Source: Staphylotrichum longicolle (taxonomy: Eukaryota; Ascomycota; Sordariomycetes; Sordariales; Chaetomiaceae). Taken from it: a DNA stretch of 64,000 nucleotides. The notes beneath the pieces are model-generated. The model searched no databases, was not told where the DNA came from, and was given only the letters and a program-made list of their open reading frames with translations. Positions within the stretch are counted from its first letter, which is position 1; every line of letters begins with the position of its first letter. Positions 33,947 through 44,537 of this stretch are shown in pieces. The position numbers were made by a program, and so were the translations under genes. The stretch lies in the NCBI GenBank assembly GCA_019096155.1, contig JAHCVI010000006.1, positions 1 to 64,000 of the forward strand, in the 5' to 3' direction.

Positions 33947-35293
33947 ATGCCGTCCGCCAATGGCTCGGCCCCCCAGGGCTTCACGGCGTTGTCTGCCAAA
34001 CCGGGCATCCAGGAAGCCCTCCGCGGAGTGAAGCGTCTCGAGCCAGTTGATGTCTCTGATGACGAGGGTGGCAAGACCGCCCACTCAAGCCCGTTCAAGA
34101 AGAAGAAGAGGAAGAAGTCGTCCAAGAAAAAGGAGAAGCGCTTGGCTGAGCTGGCCGGCACCTTGCACTCTCGCGTCCCCTTGAAAGTCGAGGTATGAAC
34201 ACATCTTGTCCCACAGTGACGCCTTCATCTTCTCTCCTCCATCACAACCATTACATCTCAGGTGCCTTGTTCATTGACACTGTTTTGAAACAGCCTGTCC
34301 AAGCCACAGCACACAGTCTGATGCCCGACCCAGCCATGGAATACGAACCCGAAGCCGACGGCCCTGCCCCCACACCCACGCCGTCTCCAGTGTCGTCGTC
34401 GGATGGCGAGACACTGTTTGTTCGCCGCGCGTATGACTCCTCCCCGATCACGTACCCTACCTCATCGGACGACGAGGGTGAACGCCCCCCGCCCACCCCG
34501 ACTCCCACTCGCGCTCCGGCAATCGTCTATGGATTTGCGGACGAGACGGCTGCTGCTGACGAGAATGACACTGCCTCGGTTGCGATGGATGAGTTCACGA
34601 CTGATGTGGAGGAGGTTGCTGTTGCTGAGCTGAAGGAAGTGGCCATGGTTGATGCTATGGAGGCCGAAGAAGATGCAGAAGTCGAGGAGGTTGAGGATCA
34701 GGAAGTCAAGGAGACAGAAGAGGTTGAGGAGATCAAGGAAGCCAAGGAAGTGCAGGCGATGGATGCCGAGGAGGGACCGCCGGCCTCTGCCACCGCACCG
34801 CAGCCCCATAATGTGGCCAGCGACTCCGACATGTTGGTAGCTTTTCTGCTCGGTTTCCTGGCCGGTTTTGTTAACGAGCGCAACGCAACCCACAGACTCG
34901 TGGCGGCCATCCGCGCCGAGATCGACCGGCTCAAGTCCCGCGCGCCCCACCCCAGACGAAGACGTCTCAACGCCCTCAACCTGCACTGGCGCCTCGTCGG
35001 CATGCGCCTGGTCTTTCAGACCTTCAAGGGCGACTACGATGCGATCGCCGCTCGCCTCGAGGTGCTGGAGCAGAACCACGAGGCCCTCAAGGTCAAGGTC
35101 AAGCGCCTACGGAACAGAACGCAGCGGGACATGCGCAGCCAGGACACGTCGATCGAGTACCACACCGAGGTGAGCACTTTGGACACCCATCGGGTTTTCT
35201 GCTGCAGGAGGACGTTGACACCGCTGACCTGTCTAGTGTCTCAACAAGGTCCACGAGGCGCACGAGGCCGCGACTGGAGCCAAGCTGTGGTAG
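33947..35293 (+). CDS. Acidic, coiled-coil-like protein with one hydrophobic segment (unknown)
   Basis: Exons 33947-34192, 34294-35169 and 35237-35293 give 392 aa with every junction in frame. The N-terminus has a basic stretch KKKKRKKSSKKKEKRLAEL, likely a nuclear localisation signal. The middle is Pro/Thr/Ser-rich (TPTPSPVSSSDGE, a possible phosphorylation region), then strongly acidic (EEDAEVEEVEDQEVKETEEV). A hydrophobic patch (DMLVAFLLGFLAGFV) precedes a heptad-rich region around LVAAIRAEIDRLKS and LEVLEQNHEALKVKVKRLR. The short last exon ends GAKLW. The acceptor at 34293 is chosen because the nearer CAG at 34261 leads to a stop. No family recognised; could be a chromatin- or scaffold-associated protein, but that is a guess. 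Confidence 0.7.
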
Positions 35294-35601
35294 AGTGGGC
35301 CGTTGCCGAGCTTTCTGGTTTTTTTTTTGGCTCAGGCTTGGTGGAGGCGCAAGGCAGATGGTCTTGGATGGGAGGTTTTGAAGCATCCAATGCAGGGATG
35401 TTGGTAATTGTCAGGTGGGCTCGTCTGATGGTGGGAAAAGAACTGTAATACAAGTGTGTTCCCTCCCCTTCTTCCTTGTTTTAATATCTCAAGAATAGAT
35501 CTCGCGCTAGCTTACAAGGATTCGAAACATCACTCAACCGCACTTAACTTTCCTGACTATTCCCACCTCCTCAACTCCACTCAGCCCCTTTCATTTCCTC
35601 C
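35294..35601. other. Short intergenic between convergent genes
   Basis: About 300 bases holding the 3' UTRs of the acidic protein and the DUF6594 gene. A run of nine T at about 35321 and AT-rich stretches are visible, with no gene. Confidence 0.4.
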
Positions 35602-37747
35602 TCAACTTCCCTCCCACCGTGACCCAGGCCCTGATTCCCCTCCACCCTCCAAGTCTGCCGCCACTGGCGACCCCCGCCGAACCGCAGACACCACCAACCC
35701 CGCAACAAGCAAAACAGCCATGCGCCCCGTCGAGTCTGTGATGAGGGGAAACACGAGGACGGGCAGGAGGATGATGGCGAGGGTTGTGAGCAGGGTTGTT
35801 TGCGGATGGAAGTCTGAGTGTGCTGATGGTTCCTCTGCGACGGGATGAGTGGATGTGGCTGTGTTTGTGTTTTCATGCGGATGGTTGAGGGGAGCTTGTG
35901 TTGCTGCGGCGCTTATAGTGTTGGTTCTGCTGTGTACGCCGTGTTTCTCATCTGGTGTCGATGAATGGATTGGCTGGCCGGCGAGTCGGTGTTGGTATAT
36001 TAGAGATGGCTGTGAGATGTCTCTTGCTTTGGGAGACACCGAGACGGGGTTGGATGAGCAGGACGAGGAGCGGCTGTGGCGCTTCCCAGCGCTGAACGTC
36101 AGTCTGTGTGGTACGGGCGTCAACAGGCCATCCGACGCTTCGGATATGGGCGAGGGGGACCGGGAGTAAGTGGACGAAGTCGCGCGGTCCGGAGCGAGAC
36201 AGATCAAGTCCTCGGCTGGATCGAGGAAGCGGGTCTCAATCTCGGCGATGGGGTTGTGTGTCGCTAGGTAGGTGCGGTAATCTTCGATGTCGGACATGGA
36301 GGCAGACGGAAGACCCATGGTCTTGGTGAATGATTCGAGGGCGTGGTCTTGCATGTTCCGTTAGGGACTCTTGCGTTCAAACGTTTGGTGAAGACAAAAG
36401 GTACTTACTGTACTGGCCAAGTTTGAACCCGATCTTGCCGAGCGTGTCTGTTTTCCTCCATTGAAGCTCTCCGCCAGCCATTGACTCGGCCCGTCGCGAG
36501 GCAGGGAGAATGCAGTTCTGGAGGCGGCGGGTTTGGGTGTCGGCCGTGTCAAGCCGGTGAAGCTGCTCCTCGAGCTCGTTGAGCTCGTCTTGCAGATGTA
36601 GAAGCAAACGATGGTTGAGGGCTTCAAACCTTCGGTAGATTGGCTTGATCGTTAGCCCGTCGTCACTCTGAGAACTGCCGCTGGAACCTCTTCTCCTCGG
36701 CCAAGGGTCCGACGTTGAGAGTTTTGCGGACAGCAGCTCGTAGCCCGTCATGGGCAGTTTCTCGGCCCTAGGGAGGTATTTGGGATATCCTTGCCCTGGG
36801 GCAACGAGTCGTGGCTGGAGCTCGTTGGGTGGGAAGTGAGGGTGCTTTGCTGGCCCTCGTGCCATCTCAGGGGTGCCGTATCGATCCTTCACTTCATCCA
36901 AATGGGGGTGCAACTGGGGTCGGCGTGTGTGGCTTCCTCTCCTGGGTCTGGAGGCGCCAGCGACAACAGCTGGGTCCTCAGACAGCTGCGATGGCCTCGG
37001 TAGGGCTGTCGCCGGTGGACTTCCACCGCTGACGCTTTGGTCAGGGGTTGTGGCGTCAGTTCCAGCCGAGCTTCTCTGGCTGCTGTCAATGCTGCCAAAT
37101 GAAGAGATGCTTCTTGGTGACCAGTTCTCCGATGCCTCGGCAATGGCCTGGAGGATGCGTTCTTCCGTCACAGGCGGGGAATCATTTTCGAGGAAGCTGA
37201 GAGGATCCGGTTTCTGATGCTCACGTTCGCTATTGTCGACAGAGCTAATGAGACTCGATGTGCAAGGTGAAGAGTTGCCGTTTCCGATGTCTTGTTCGTC
37301 GTCTTGGTCCGACGCCGCCATCTCCAGCCTCTTGCTTGAACCGGGTGGAATGAGCGCATCGGCAGGAGTTTTTTGCTCACAAGCCGGCGCTAGAGAGCCA
37401 TCAAGATTCAATCCTTTCCAGCGACTCTGGCGTCCCGGCATGCTCATTCTGGCGACTTTTTCTCCTGATGCAGTGGGGTCCCTGCTGTCCACTTTTGGCC
37501 CAACTTCTTTCTCCCACGCGCAATCGCCTCTAATCTCTAGCAATGCCATTGGACCCAGGGGTGCCAATTGCATACGCGAATGACGATAGGGTAGCTCGAT
37601 TTCAACAGAGGAGTTTGGTCCCGAAGTCGGGAGAACCAAGGGGGACTCTGGGGGAGAAATGTAAAGCAAAGGGTTCGGAAATCGGCAAACAACTTGAAGA
37701 GTGAACCCCGCGGTCCGGTTCGGGTCCAGTGGATTGGGCGAGGACAC
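35602..37747 (-). CDS. DUF6594 domain protein with C-terminal membrane segments
   Basis: Exons 37747-36409 and 36347-35602 sum to 695 codons (694 aa); the 61-nt intron starts GTAAGT. The first half is Ser/Pro-rich and disordered. The DUF6594 core begins at GYPKYLP and continues KPIYRRFEALNHRLLLHLQDELNELEEQLHRLD, a helical pattern typical of this fungal family, and runs through GKIGFKLGQYNHALESF, into an alpha-helical region. After a second Ser-rich linker come hydrophobic helices TTLLTTLAIILLPVLVFPLI and MAVLLVAGLVVSAV, the membrane pair usual at the family's C-terminus. Function of the family is unknown. The N-terminal 100 residues are poorly conserved-looking, so the true start could be a downstream ATG. 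Normal frame; no sign of damage. Confidence 0.75.
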
Positions 37748-39013
37748 GCGATGGCGTCAAATGCAGTGAACCGTCACACAGGTGCGGAGAGCGGGACAGT
37801 CGTTAACCCCAGTGGCCGCTGCAGGAATGCAGCCAGACTCTGGGTCAAGTCGAGCCTCGAGTCAAGCGGGTTGAGAAGATTGGAGAAAAGGTGGATGCAA
37901 TAGACGGCAACACCACCCACCGCAGCAACACAGACGGCGAGTCGGAGGTAAAGAAGCATCTTGCCAGCAATTTGAGATATTCGCGAGGTCATGATGTTGA
38001 AATGCAGAGCATCTCTGGGTTGTGGCACGCGCCATGAAAGTGGCCTGATTAGTTCGTCATTGTGTTTTACCATGCTGACAAGACACCTCCTGCCGGCTGC
38101 CAGGCAGGCAGTGCGGGTTTCCTTGTGCCAAAAGCTGCAGGGCGGCTTGTGGCTTGGTCCCTCGGTCGTTCTCCCATGGGGGTGTCGGCTGGGCAGTTGG
38201 GGTGTTTCAGCATCTCGGAGACGGCAAGGGATTGGTGCACGGGAGTTAGAGTGTTGCAGATCAATCCGTGGCGTTCCTCAAACGGACAATGACTTGCTTG
38301 GACCTCGAACTCAGCCGCAAACACAAGCCTGGGGCTCGCCGACCACATTGTAGGTGACCCTCGACTTGCCCCCAATTGCCACATGTGCAATCATCGTGAC
38401 AGACACTCGACTTTGGTGCACCTCCATCAACAACACCCAAGCAAACTACCGGGTTCGTAACCCCATGCTGCATGCATCATAAATAGATGTCGACCGAAAA
38501 AAAAAAAGAAAAGGACTGAGAAAAGACGAAATTGCATCCGAGCATTTAGGTAAACTTCGACCCCAAACTGCTCCTCCGGAACAAACAGCTCTCTTACCGC
38601 AGCCAAGCTCCGGTCTCAACCCCTTAACATCCGTTTCCGTGAACACTGCTGAGATTTGTTGCTGGGCCCCGAAAGCCCTCAGAATTCATCGTAAACCTGA
38701 CTGTAGGGTGCTTTGGGGGATTTATTCAAAGGGCAGGCTGTGAGTTGGGATGTGAGTGGCCTGAGGAGTTTAGGTTGAAGTTTGAGCAAGGGAGGACAAG
38801 GATGCTTGATTAAAGGGGCAAGGTATAACAAGAGCTACAGGACACATGACGCTGAACATTGTGACGGGTGCAGACACTGTGTTTGCGTGGAACGAATACG
38901 TGGTATTTCTTGAGAGTCATGTGCTCTGGTGCCTGGGCATGACGCGAATACTTAAAAGACTTGAATCGGATTCGTTCCAAACACCTCCCCGAGCAACTGA
39001 ACTGAACCCCCAT
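37748..39013. other. Intergenic, with an optional 72-codon ORF at 37774-37989 (minus)
   Basis: A minus-strand frame just upstream of the DUF6594 start encodes TSRISQIAGKMLLYLRLAVC followed by VAAVGGVAVYCIHLF, a single hydrophobic helix. It ends 27 bases before the next start. It may be an upstream ORF, a small membrane protein, or chance; I keep it as unproven. The remainder has no coding signal, and a poly-A run lies at about 38501. Confidence 0.3.
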
Positions 39014-40128
39014 TCACAGTTCCTCATGCTCGGTCGAATGAGGCTTTGGCTTCAAGTTGTTAGGGTTGCCCGACTCCCAATGTTTGGGATCCTTATACGG
39101 GATCGTCGAGCATTTGGTGGTGAACCAAACTTCCTGCAGTGTCATGTCAATATGCGTTGTCCGCAAATGGGTCACTGATGTATTGCTTCTCTTACCCGTG
39201 CGAACATGGCATAGCTGTCGGCATTGTATCGAGCTTTCTCCTTCTCATTTCCCGTGCTGACGAGCTTCTGCGTACGATATGTGTCGTAGGCCGCGACGGG
39301 TTTCGATTCCTTGTGATCTGGATCTTTCATCGTCTGGTCCAGAATGGCGTCTTCAAGGCCTTTCGGTCTGTGTAACTGTTAGGTCGTACGCATGATTGCG
39401 GGTGCGCGACTTGTGCTCCTTACCTTTCCTCGAGTACAGAAGTCCGATGTCTGGAAGGACGTCAGTAGGGATGAAGTATCAGGATGGATGGTGACCTACA
39501 TCAGCTCGTGAAGAATGACTTCACCGATGGTTGCCATGCGTGCCGACGGCCAACATTCCTTGGCTTTGAAGTCGGCGCAAGTTTCCTCGCACTTGACTTC
39601 GTGGATGCTCTTGGGGTATCCCATTCTCCAGGCGTTCGGGCACACGACGATGAAGGTTGCCTTCTCTGGCTTGCGCAACTGCGGAGGTGTGGTGTACATG
39701 GCAATGGTCCCGGGCTGGATAGGCTCGTTTGGACTGTCGCAGATGGCAGCCATGTCAATGTTGGCAAAATGCACTTCCCTTAGCTTGTCGTTGCCCAGGG
39801 TGCTGTCGGACAGAAGTGACTTGAAGACGCCCAGGACGATTTCGAAATCGCCGGGCATGAAGTACTTTTTGAAGATCTTGGAGTTTTTGTTCAGGGCATC
39901 TTTCCCAGGGGGCTGCAATTCCCACATGGCGGACTTGGCCAAATCTAGAGCGTTGTCGAAGCCGAGCTGGAGCCTAAGACGCTGTTCCGGGTCCCAGTCT
40001 GGGAGCTTGTCCAGAAACTTGAGGCTGAGGACGCCGTGGGACTTGACATCGTCGGTGAAAGAGTGACCATTTGGCTGGGAGGTCGCTGCCAATGCAAAGC
40101 CAATAGTGGCAAGGAGGGAGGAGCGCAT
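39014..40128 (-). CDS. Secreted zinc metallopeptidase, M35-like
   Basis: Four exons (40128-39500, 39450-39424, 39367-39196, 39133-39014) sum to 316 codons, 315 aa. A signal peptide (RSSLLATIGFALAATSQP) precedes an alpha/beta region with RPEKATFIVVCPNAW-like sequence. The zinc motif is HELIH, created by splicing: HEL is in exon 1, I spans the junction, and H opens the 27-nt second exon. The downstream YDTYRTQKLV and ARYNADSYAMFAR match the conserved tail of fungal M35/aspzincin-like proteases, where an Asp supplies the third zinc ligand (probably the D in AYDTYR here). Cysteines are paired. It is likely a secreted protease acting on protein in the environment or host. All junctions hold frame, giving good support. 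The exact peptidase subfamily is inferred from pattern only. Confidence 0.85.
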
Positions 40129-41169
40129 GCTCGATGAGATAGGGGAGTTTGCGTCACTCCTGCAACTGACGATAGTAGGGTCTTGTTTGGATGTCGGCGC
40201 TGCTGGAGTCGCTGCTGCTCAAAACCGTGGAAGACGTGAGAATGGTTGTCCTGGTGAGGAGGCAGAAGAGGCACCACCTGGTCCTAATATGTCTGTTCTC
40301 AGGTGGTCGTCCCCAAGCCAGTTGCACTGGCCAATGCCAAAAATGAATGGTGGCGTTCTGTCCTGTCTTCCCCTGAGCTGAGGGTGTTGATGCCAAGACA
40401 GTAGTTCAGACGGCTCGGCTCTGGCCGTCCCGCTGGAATGCGGCTGGATCTTGACAGATTTTGCCGTATTCGGATGACCTAGTCTCTGGGGCTTCAAGAG
40501 TGGGACTCTGGTGGGGAAAGAAAAAAGGTTGACATCTCTCAATGTAGCTAGCACTTACACCATATTGGCTGCTGAGTCTCAGGTGAGCTTTAACACAGAC
40601 CCCTTGCTGTGACCTCTCAGCCTCTGTGGCTTCTTTAAGCGCTTATAGTCAGCACCATGCTCAGCTGTAAGTGCCACTATTTGCACTACTTCACCGTCAC
40701 TAGCAGGACTCAGCTCGAGTGAGGGCGATAGAGTTGATGAAAACAGACATGCCGACATGAAACGGGAATGGTCAAGTCATGGTTTAGACGCACTCGTATG
40801 GAGCAGCTAGCTGAGAAGGCCCGCGTGGCAGGAAACCAGAGCTGAGTCCCAGGGACGGCATCGGGGGCTAGGCCGCTAGAGCGCCTTCACGACGCCACAG
40901 CGCTTGCGGCTTGGAATGGTTGCAATTCCGGAGAAGTCCCGAGACCGAGGGGAATGAGCATCCTGCAGGCCACCTGTCTCTGATGAGGGTTCTCATTGTC
41001 AGAGACTGACATGCCGGAGATATATTGCCGCTTCTTTGCTCGTGAAGACTCGTTGGCAGATCTTTGAGAACCCAACATCAATCAAACATCAATCATCCAT
41101 CTGGGCCCCGAACTTCGGCCAAATCCGTACTCCATCTCGGTTCCTACCACCCGCTGGGACCGTTACAAT
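40129..41169. other. Intergenic, divergent promoters
   Basis: Lies between the start of the minus-strand metallopeptidase and the plus-strand gene at 41170. Several short frames cover 40106-40554 on both strands without domains. No regulatory site was identified with confidence. Confidence 0.45.
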
Positions 41170-42727
41170 ATGCCTTCATCCATCCCCTACGATCCCAGCC
41201 TAGTGCTGGCCAACATCGTCAACCCAAGAGCCTTCGGTATCGTCGAGCAGATCTCGAAAGCCCAGCGTCCAGTCGATGAAGCCGAACAGGAACTCAATGC
41301 GCTTCTGGCGACAAAGCGCAGTCTCGGTAACCAGAACCTAACCCGTCCTCCTCGAGCCACGCTGTCCTGACTGCTGTGGTTTAGATATGACCAGGATCGA
41401 GATCAGCAACCTCGGTTACAAGGGCAATGAGTTGCGAGATATGGTCACTCCACTGGACGGGGCCATTCAAACGATAAAGGGCGAAATCATCACGGCGGCA
41501 ACCAACTACGCCACGGCCAAGATTACAGCCGAGAAGGAAATCCGCCCCCTGCGGCGAGAAATGCAAACGGTGCATTCGCAAGCCGAGAGCCCCGTCGACT
41601 ACACCAAAACCGAGATCAAAACGATGCCGCTCGCCACCGACTCGATAAGCATGAACGTGCAGTTCTTGAGCGTGGAGGAAAACGACGAGGATGGCGTAGC
41701 GCACGCGAGCAACGTTGGTGCGTTTGTGTCGCAGTCCCTCGACATCTTCGGCACCAAGTTCCAGCAGCAGGCCAGCAGCGCCGCCCAGAGCCAGACGGCC
41801 AGGCAGTTCAAGAAACACACAACCGCGGGCACCCTGGTCATCTCGGCATCGTGCACGCACAAGAACGCTTCGGTGCTCGCGCCGTGCATCCTCAATGTCG
41901 ACAAGGGCATCCGCGCGTGGAACCGCATCTTCACGGAGGCGGGCGACCAGATCAAGACCGATAACCTCAAAGGCATGAAGGGACTGATCGAGGCCGAGAG
42001 AAGCGCCGACCCTGACAGCTTGAAAGGGCTCAGCATCGTGTCGGGCATGACCTACGGGTCCAGCTTCGTCGGCATGGTGCACATCACTAACACCAAGACC
42101 GACGACGTCGTGCAGAAGCTGTCGTCCGTGGCCGCGAGCTTGCAGGCGCAGATGGACGCCGGTGCCTGGTACGAGGACTTGGCAGGCGGCTTCGGCGTCA
42201 ACGAGACCTTTGGCGACGAGGTCAAGAGCTTGCTCAGCTCGCAGAACATCACCTCGCACGTCACGCTGATTTCCATGGGCGTGATTCCGTCCATCGCGTC
42301 CAACACTGTCGAGATGGGGGTCAGCAAGTTCGCCGAGTTTGACCCCAAGTCGAGCATGGAGGCCATTGCCAGCATCCAGAACGCCACTGCCGCGAGCCAG
42401 TCGACCATCGGCGAGGCAGCCGACTCGGCCCGTCTCGGCCAAAAGATGGTGTCCCTGAAGGCGAGCGACATCAAGGCATCGCTGTCGGCCCTGGGCGACA
42501 TCGACGTTGCTCAGAACAAGGTGCTGGACATCAACTCGTTGATGACGGCGCTGGACGATTATGTGAAGAAGGTGGCAGAAGCCGATTCGGGGGTTCCGCT
42601 CAACTATTATATCACGAATATCACCAAGGGCATGCTGGCCGAGATGTGGGTGGCCAAGTACTTCCCGAAGAAGAACACGCCGCAGAACGATGACCAAGAG
42701 AGGAAGGAGCCGGATGCAGGAAAGTGA
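41170..42727 (+). CDS. Unrecognised 499-aa soluble protein
   Basis: Exon 1 (41170-41326) and exon 2 (41385-42727) join in frame across a 58-nt intron; total 499 aa. The N-terminus reads PSSIPYDPSLVLANIVNP. The next segment has helical, coiled-coil-like spacing (ISKAQRPVDEAEQELNALL). The body is alternating beta/helix sequence with GTLVISASCTHKNASVLAPC, SMTYGSSF-like loops (SGMTYGSSFVGMVHI) and IASIQNATAASQSTIGEAA. No signal peptide or transmembrane segment, and no cofactor motif that I can name. Two cysteines lie close together in SCTHKNASVLAPC. I recognise a style shared by uncharacterised ascomycete proteins but no family. Codon use is high-GC3 like neighbours and the frame is intact; a 438-aa antisense frame over it is a shadow. 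Confidence 0.75.
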
Positions 42728-43026
42728 AGAGGCATCATTGTAGGTAGACAGCGGGTGGTCCGGTCGTGCTGACTTCTAGTGGTGAGAATGTATTTTTAGT
42801 CGAATAAACATTCTAATTTTTGAAGCGCTGTCGCGCCTAGTCCGACTTTGGGTACTCATCAGTGCATTGCATGGACAAAAGAATGTTGCAGGTGTTTTCC
42901 TTCAAGCGGGAACCTCTGATGCAGTGCAAGTACGTAAATAAGGGGTACAAAACAAACCGATGCACAAGACCGAAGACAGAGTCTTGACAGAGAGAAACAG
43001 GGACTACAAAGCCCTGAGTACACTTC
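42728..43026. other. Short intergenic between convergent genes
   Basis: AT-rich 3' region (42,790-42,830) for the two convergent genes; no coding signal. Confidence 0.4.
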
Positions 43027-43836
43027 TTAGCCTGTATCAAGCAGATCCCGCTGCCGCCGAGCCTTTTTCTTCTTCTGTTTCCTCTCCCGCTCCTTCTGCA
43101 GATGGCCGACGCGCTTCTCAAGAGGATTTCTGCCTCGCCACTTGAGGATCTTATCCGCGATCTGATTATAACCAAAACCTAGGTTGCGGAGGAGAACGAG
43201 CAGGGTGTCCTCTTCCTTGAGCCATTTCTCGAGTCGCTTCCGACGAGTACCCCGCTGGGAGTGTGTGGCCTCGGGTGGCCGCTTACTTTTGATGGAGTCT
43301 CGAAGAGCCGCGATCTTTGCCTGTATATGGGCTGGCAGTGTTTCAATGTCGATCTCGTCCGTTGCGCGAATTCGGAGTCGGCGTTGAGCCGGCTGCGGGT
43401 TGGCAGCCTCGGCTTCGTCCTCGTCTTCGCTATCATCCGAGTCGTCACTCTCTTCAGAGCTATCGCTGTCTTCGGAGGAGGATGACTCTTTGATAAGCTT
43501 ACGCTCTGTAAACACACCCTGTCAGCATTTCTCCTTTATGATCTCAAGGTTTTGATTATGCGAAACAAGCTTGCCCTCGGCTGTCAGCTTCGAGACATCT
43601 TCTTTAGTCCGAGCAACGGGGTCCAGCAGGTATTTGCGTTCGAGGTCCTCCAGATGCTCGTCGTTGAAGGGGCATCCTTCGGTTGGGCAGTCCCAGTCAG
43701 AGAAGTCTTGACGGCGGAGAGGGAGGTTGTAAGTGTAGGGTTTGCGGCATGCACGCTTTTTGTCGCATCTCTTGAGCTCGCTGTGTTCGGTTTCGGTGAC
43801 GCAACCGGGGCAGAGTCGCTTAACGTATATACACAT
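43027..43836 (-). CDS. Myb/SANT-like protein with Cys-rich N-terminus (possible 48-nt intron)
   Basis: The N-terminal part (43836-43567) reads CIYVKRLCPGCVTETEHSEL, RCDKKRAC and DFSDWDCPTEGCP, a Cys pattern suggesting zinc binding. The C-terminal part (43518-43027) has an acidic Ser/Asp/Glu run, then KWLKEEDTLLVLLRNLGFGY followed by NQIADKILKWRGRNPLEKR, a Myb/SANT-like helix set, and a Lys/Arg tail. Both parts share one frame, but an in-frame TGA (43524-43522) lies between. A 48-nt intron 43566-43519 (weak donor GTTTCG, acceptor ...CTGACAG) would remove it and preserve frame, for 253 aa. The alternative is two separate short genes or a stop lesion. Likely nuclear. No specific family named. 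Confidence 0.6.
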
Positions 43837-44537
43837 TTTCAGACAGATTTTGAACTAAAGATGTTGGCTTGTTTGTGAATAACGGTAGAGAGTTTCTTGA
43901 GTGTCTTTGAGGGCGCTTCAGATTGAAACCATCATGGCACTCGACAGCTTTTATGTCGCGTGCCTTCGAGTCTGCAGCACACAAAGGAGCTCATTGTAGC
44001 TATTTTCCGGGCTTGCAAAGCCGCAAGACTCGTCATTCAGATTTCGTCGTGGTAATTGTCGAAAGTGGGACGGGCTCCCAGACCGGGAAAGAATTTCTTT
44101 CAGGGGCTTCTTTGTCAACCTTGCCGAGGTTGACCGGACGAACATTGAGTCTTGCGTTCGGTAAAGAACTGGCTGCCGCGCCACCTGCAATCTGATTCAT
44201 TTCAACGGAACCGTTTCTTGGCTTGAAACAATGAACGAGCTTCCCGGAAGCCCTCGGAGAAAGCGCAAGGCGCAGTCTTGGTGTCATTAGTTCAGTCGAA
44301 TTCGGACAATACAGAATTACACAGTGGGAGAAGTAGAGCTCTTGTATTGTTATCAAGACAGCACTTGACAATGTGACAAGTGAACATTTCACCATGCAAA
44401 GGGAGCAACCGATGCGTCCTCGACGGTGAAATCCATGATGGATTCGAATGATCATGTGTTCCCAAATACACCGAGTACTCCTAAGCTAACCATCCAAATC
44501 AAACCACCGCTCCATCTAAAAACAAAAGAATCTACCT
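43837..44537. other. Intergenic, AT-richer
   Basis: The 44,250-44,540 part is noticeably AT-rich and has no coding signal. It holds the promoter of the Myb-like gene and the 3' UTR of the GPCR. Overlapping frames at 43923-44455 lack domains. Confidence 0.4.

Noticed and set aside
41381..42697. 438-aa frame antisense to the 499-aa gene
   Set aside because: Same GC-bias effect; the plus strand has clean splice signals and normal protein composition.
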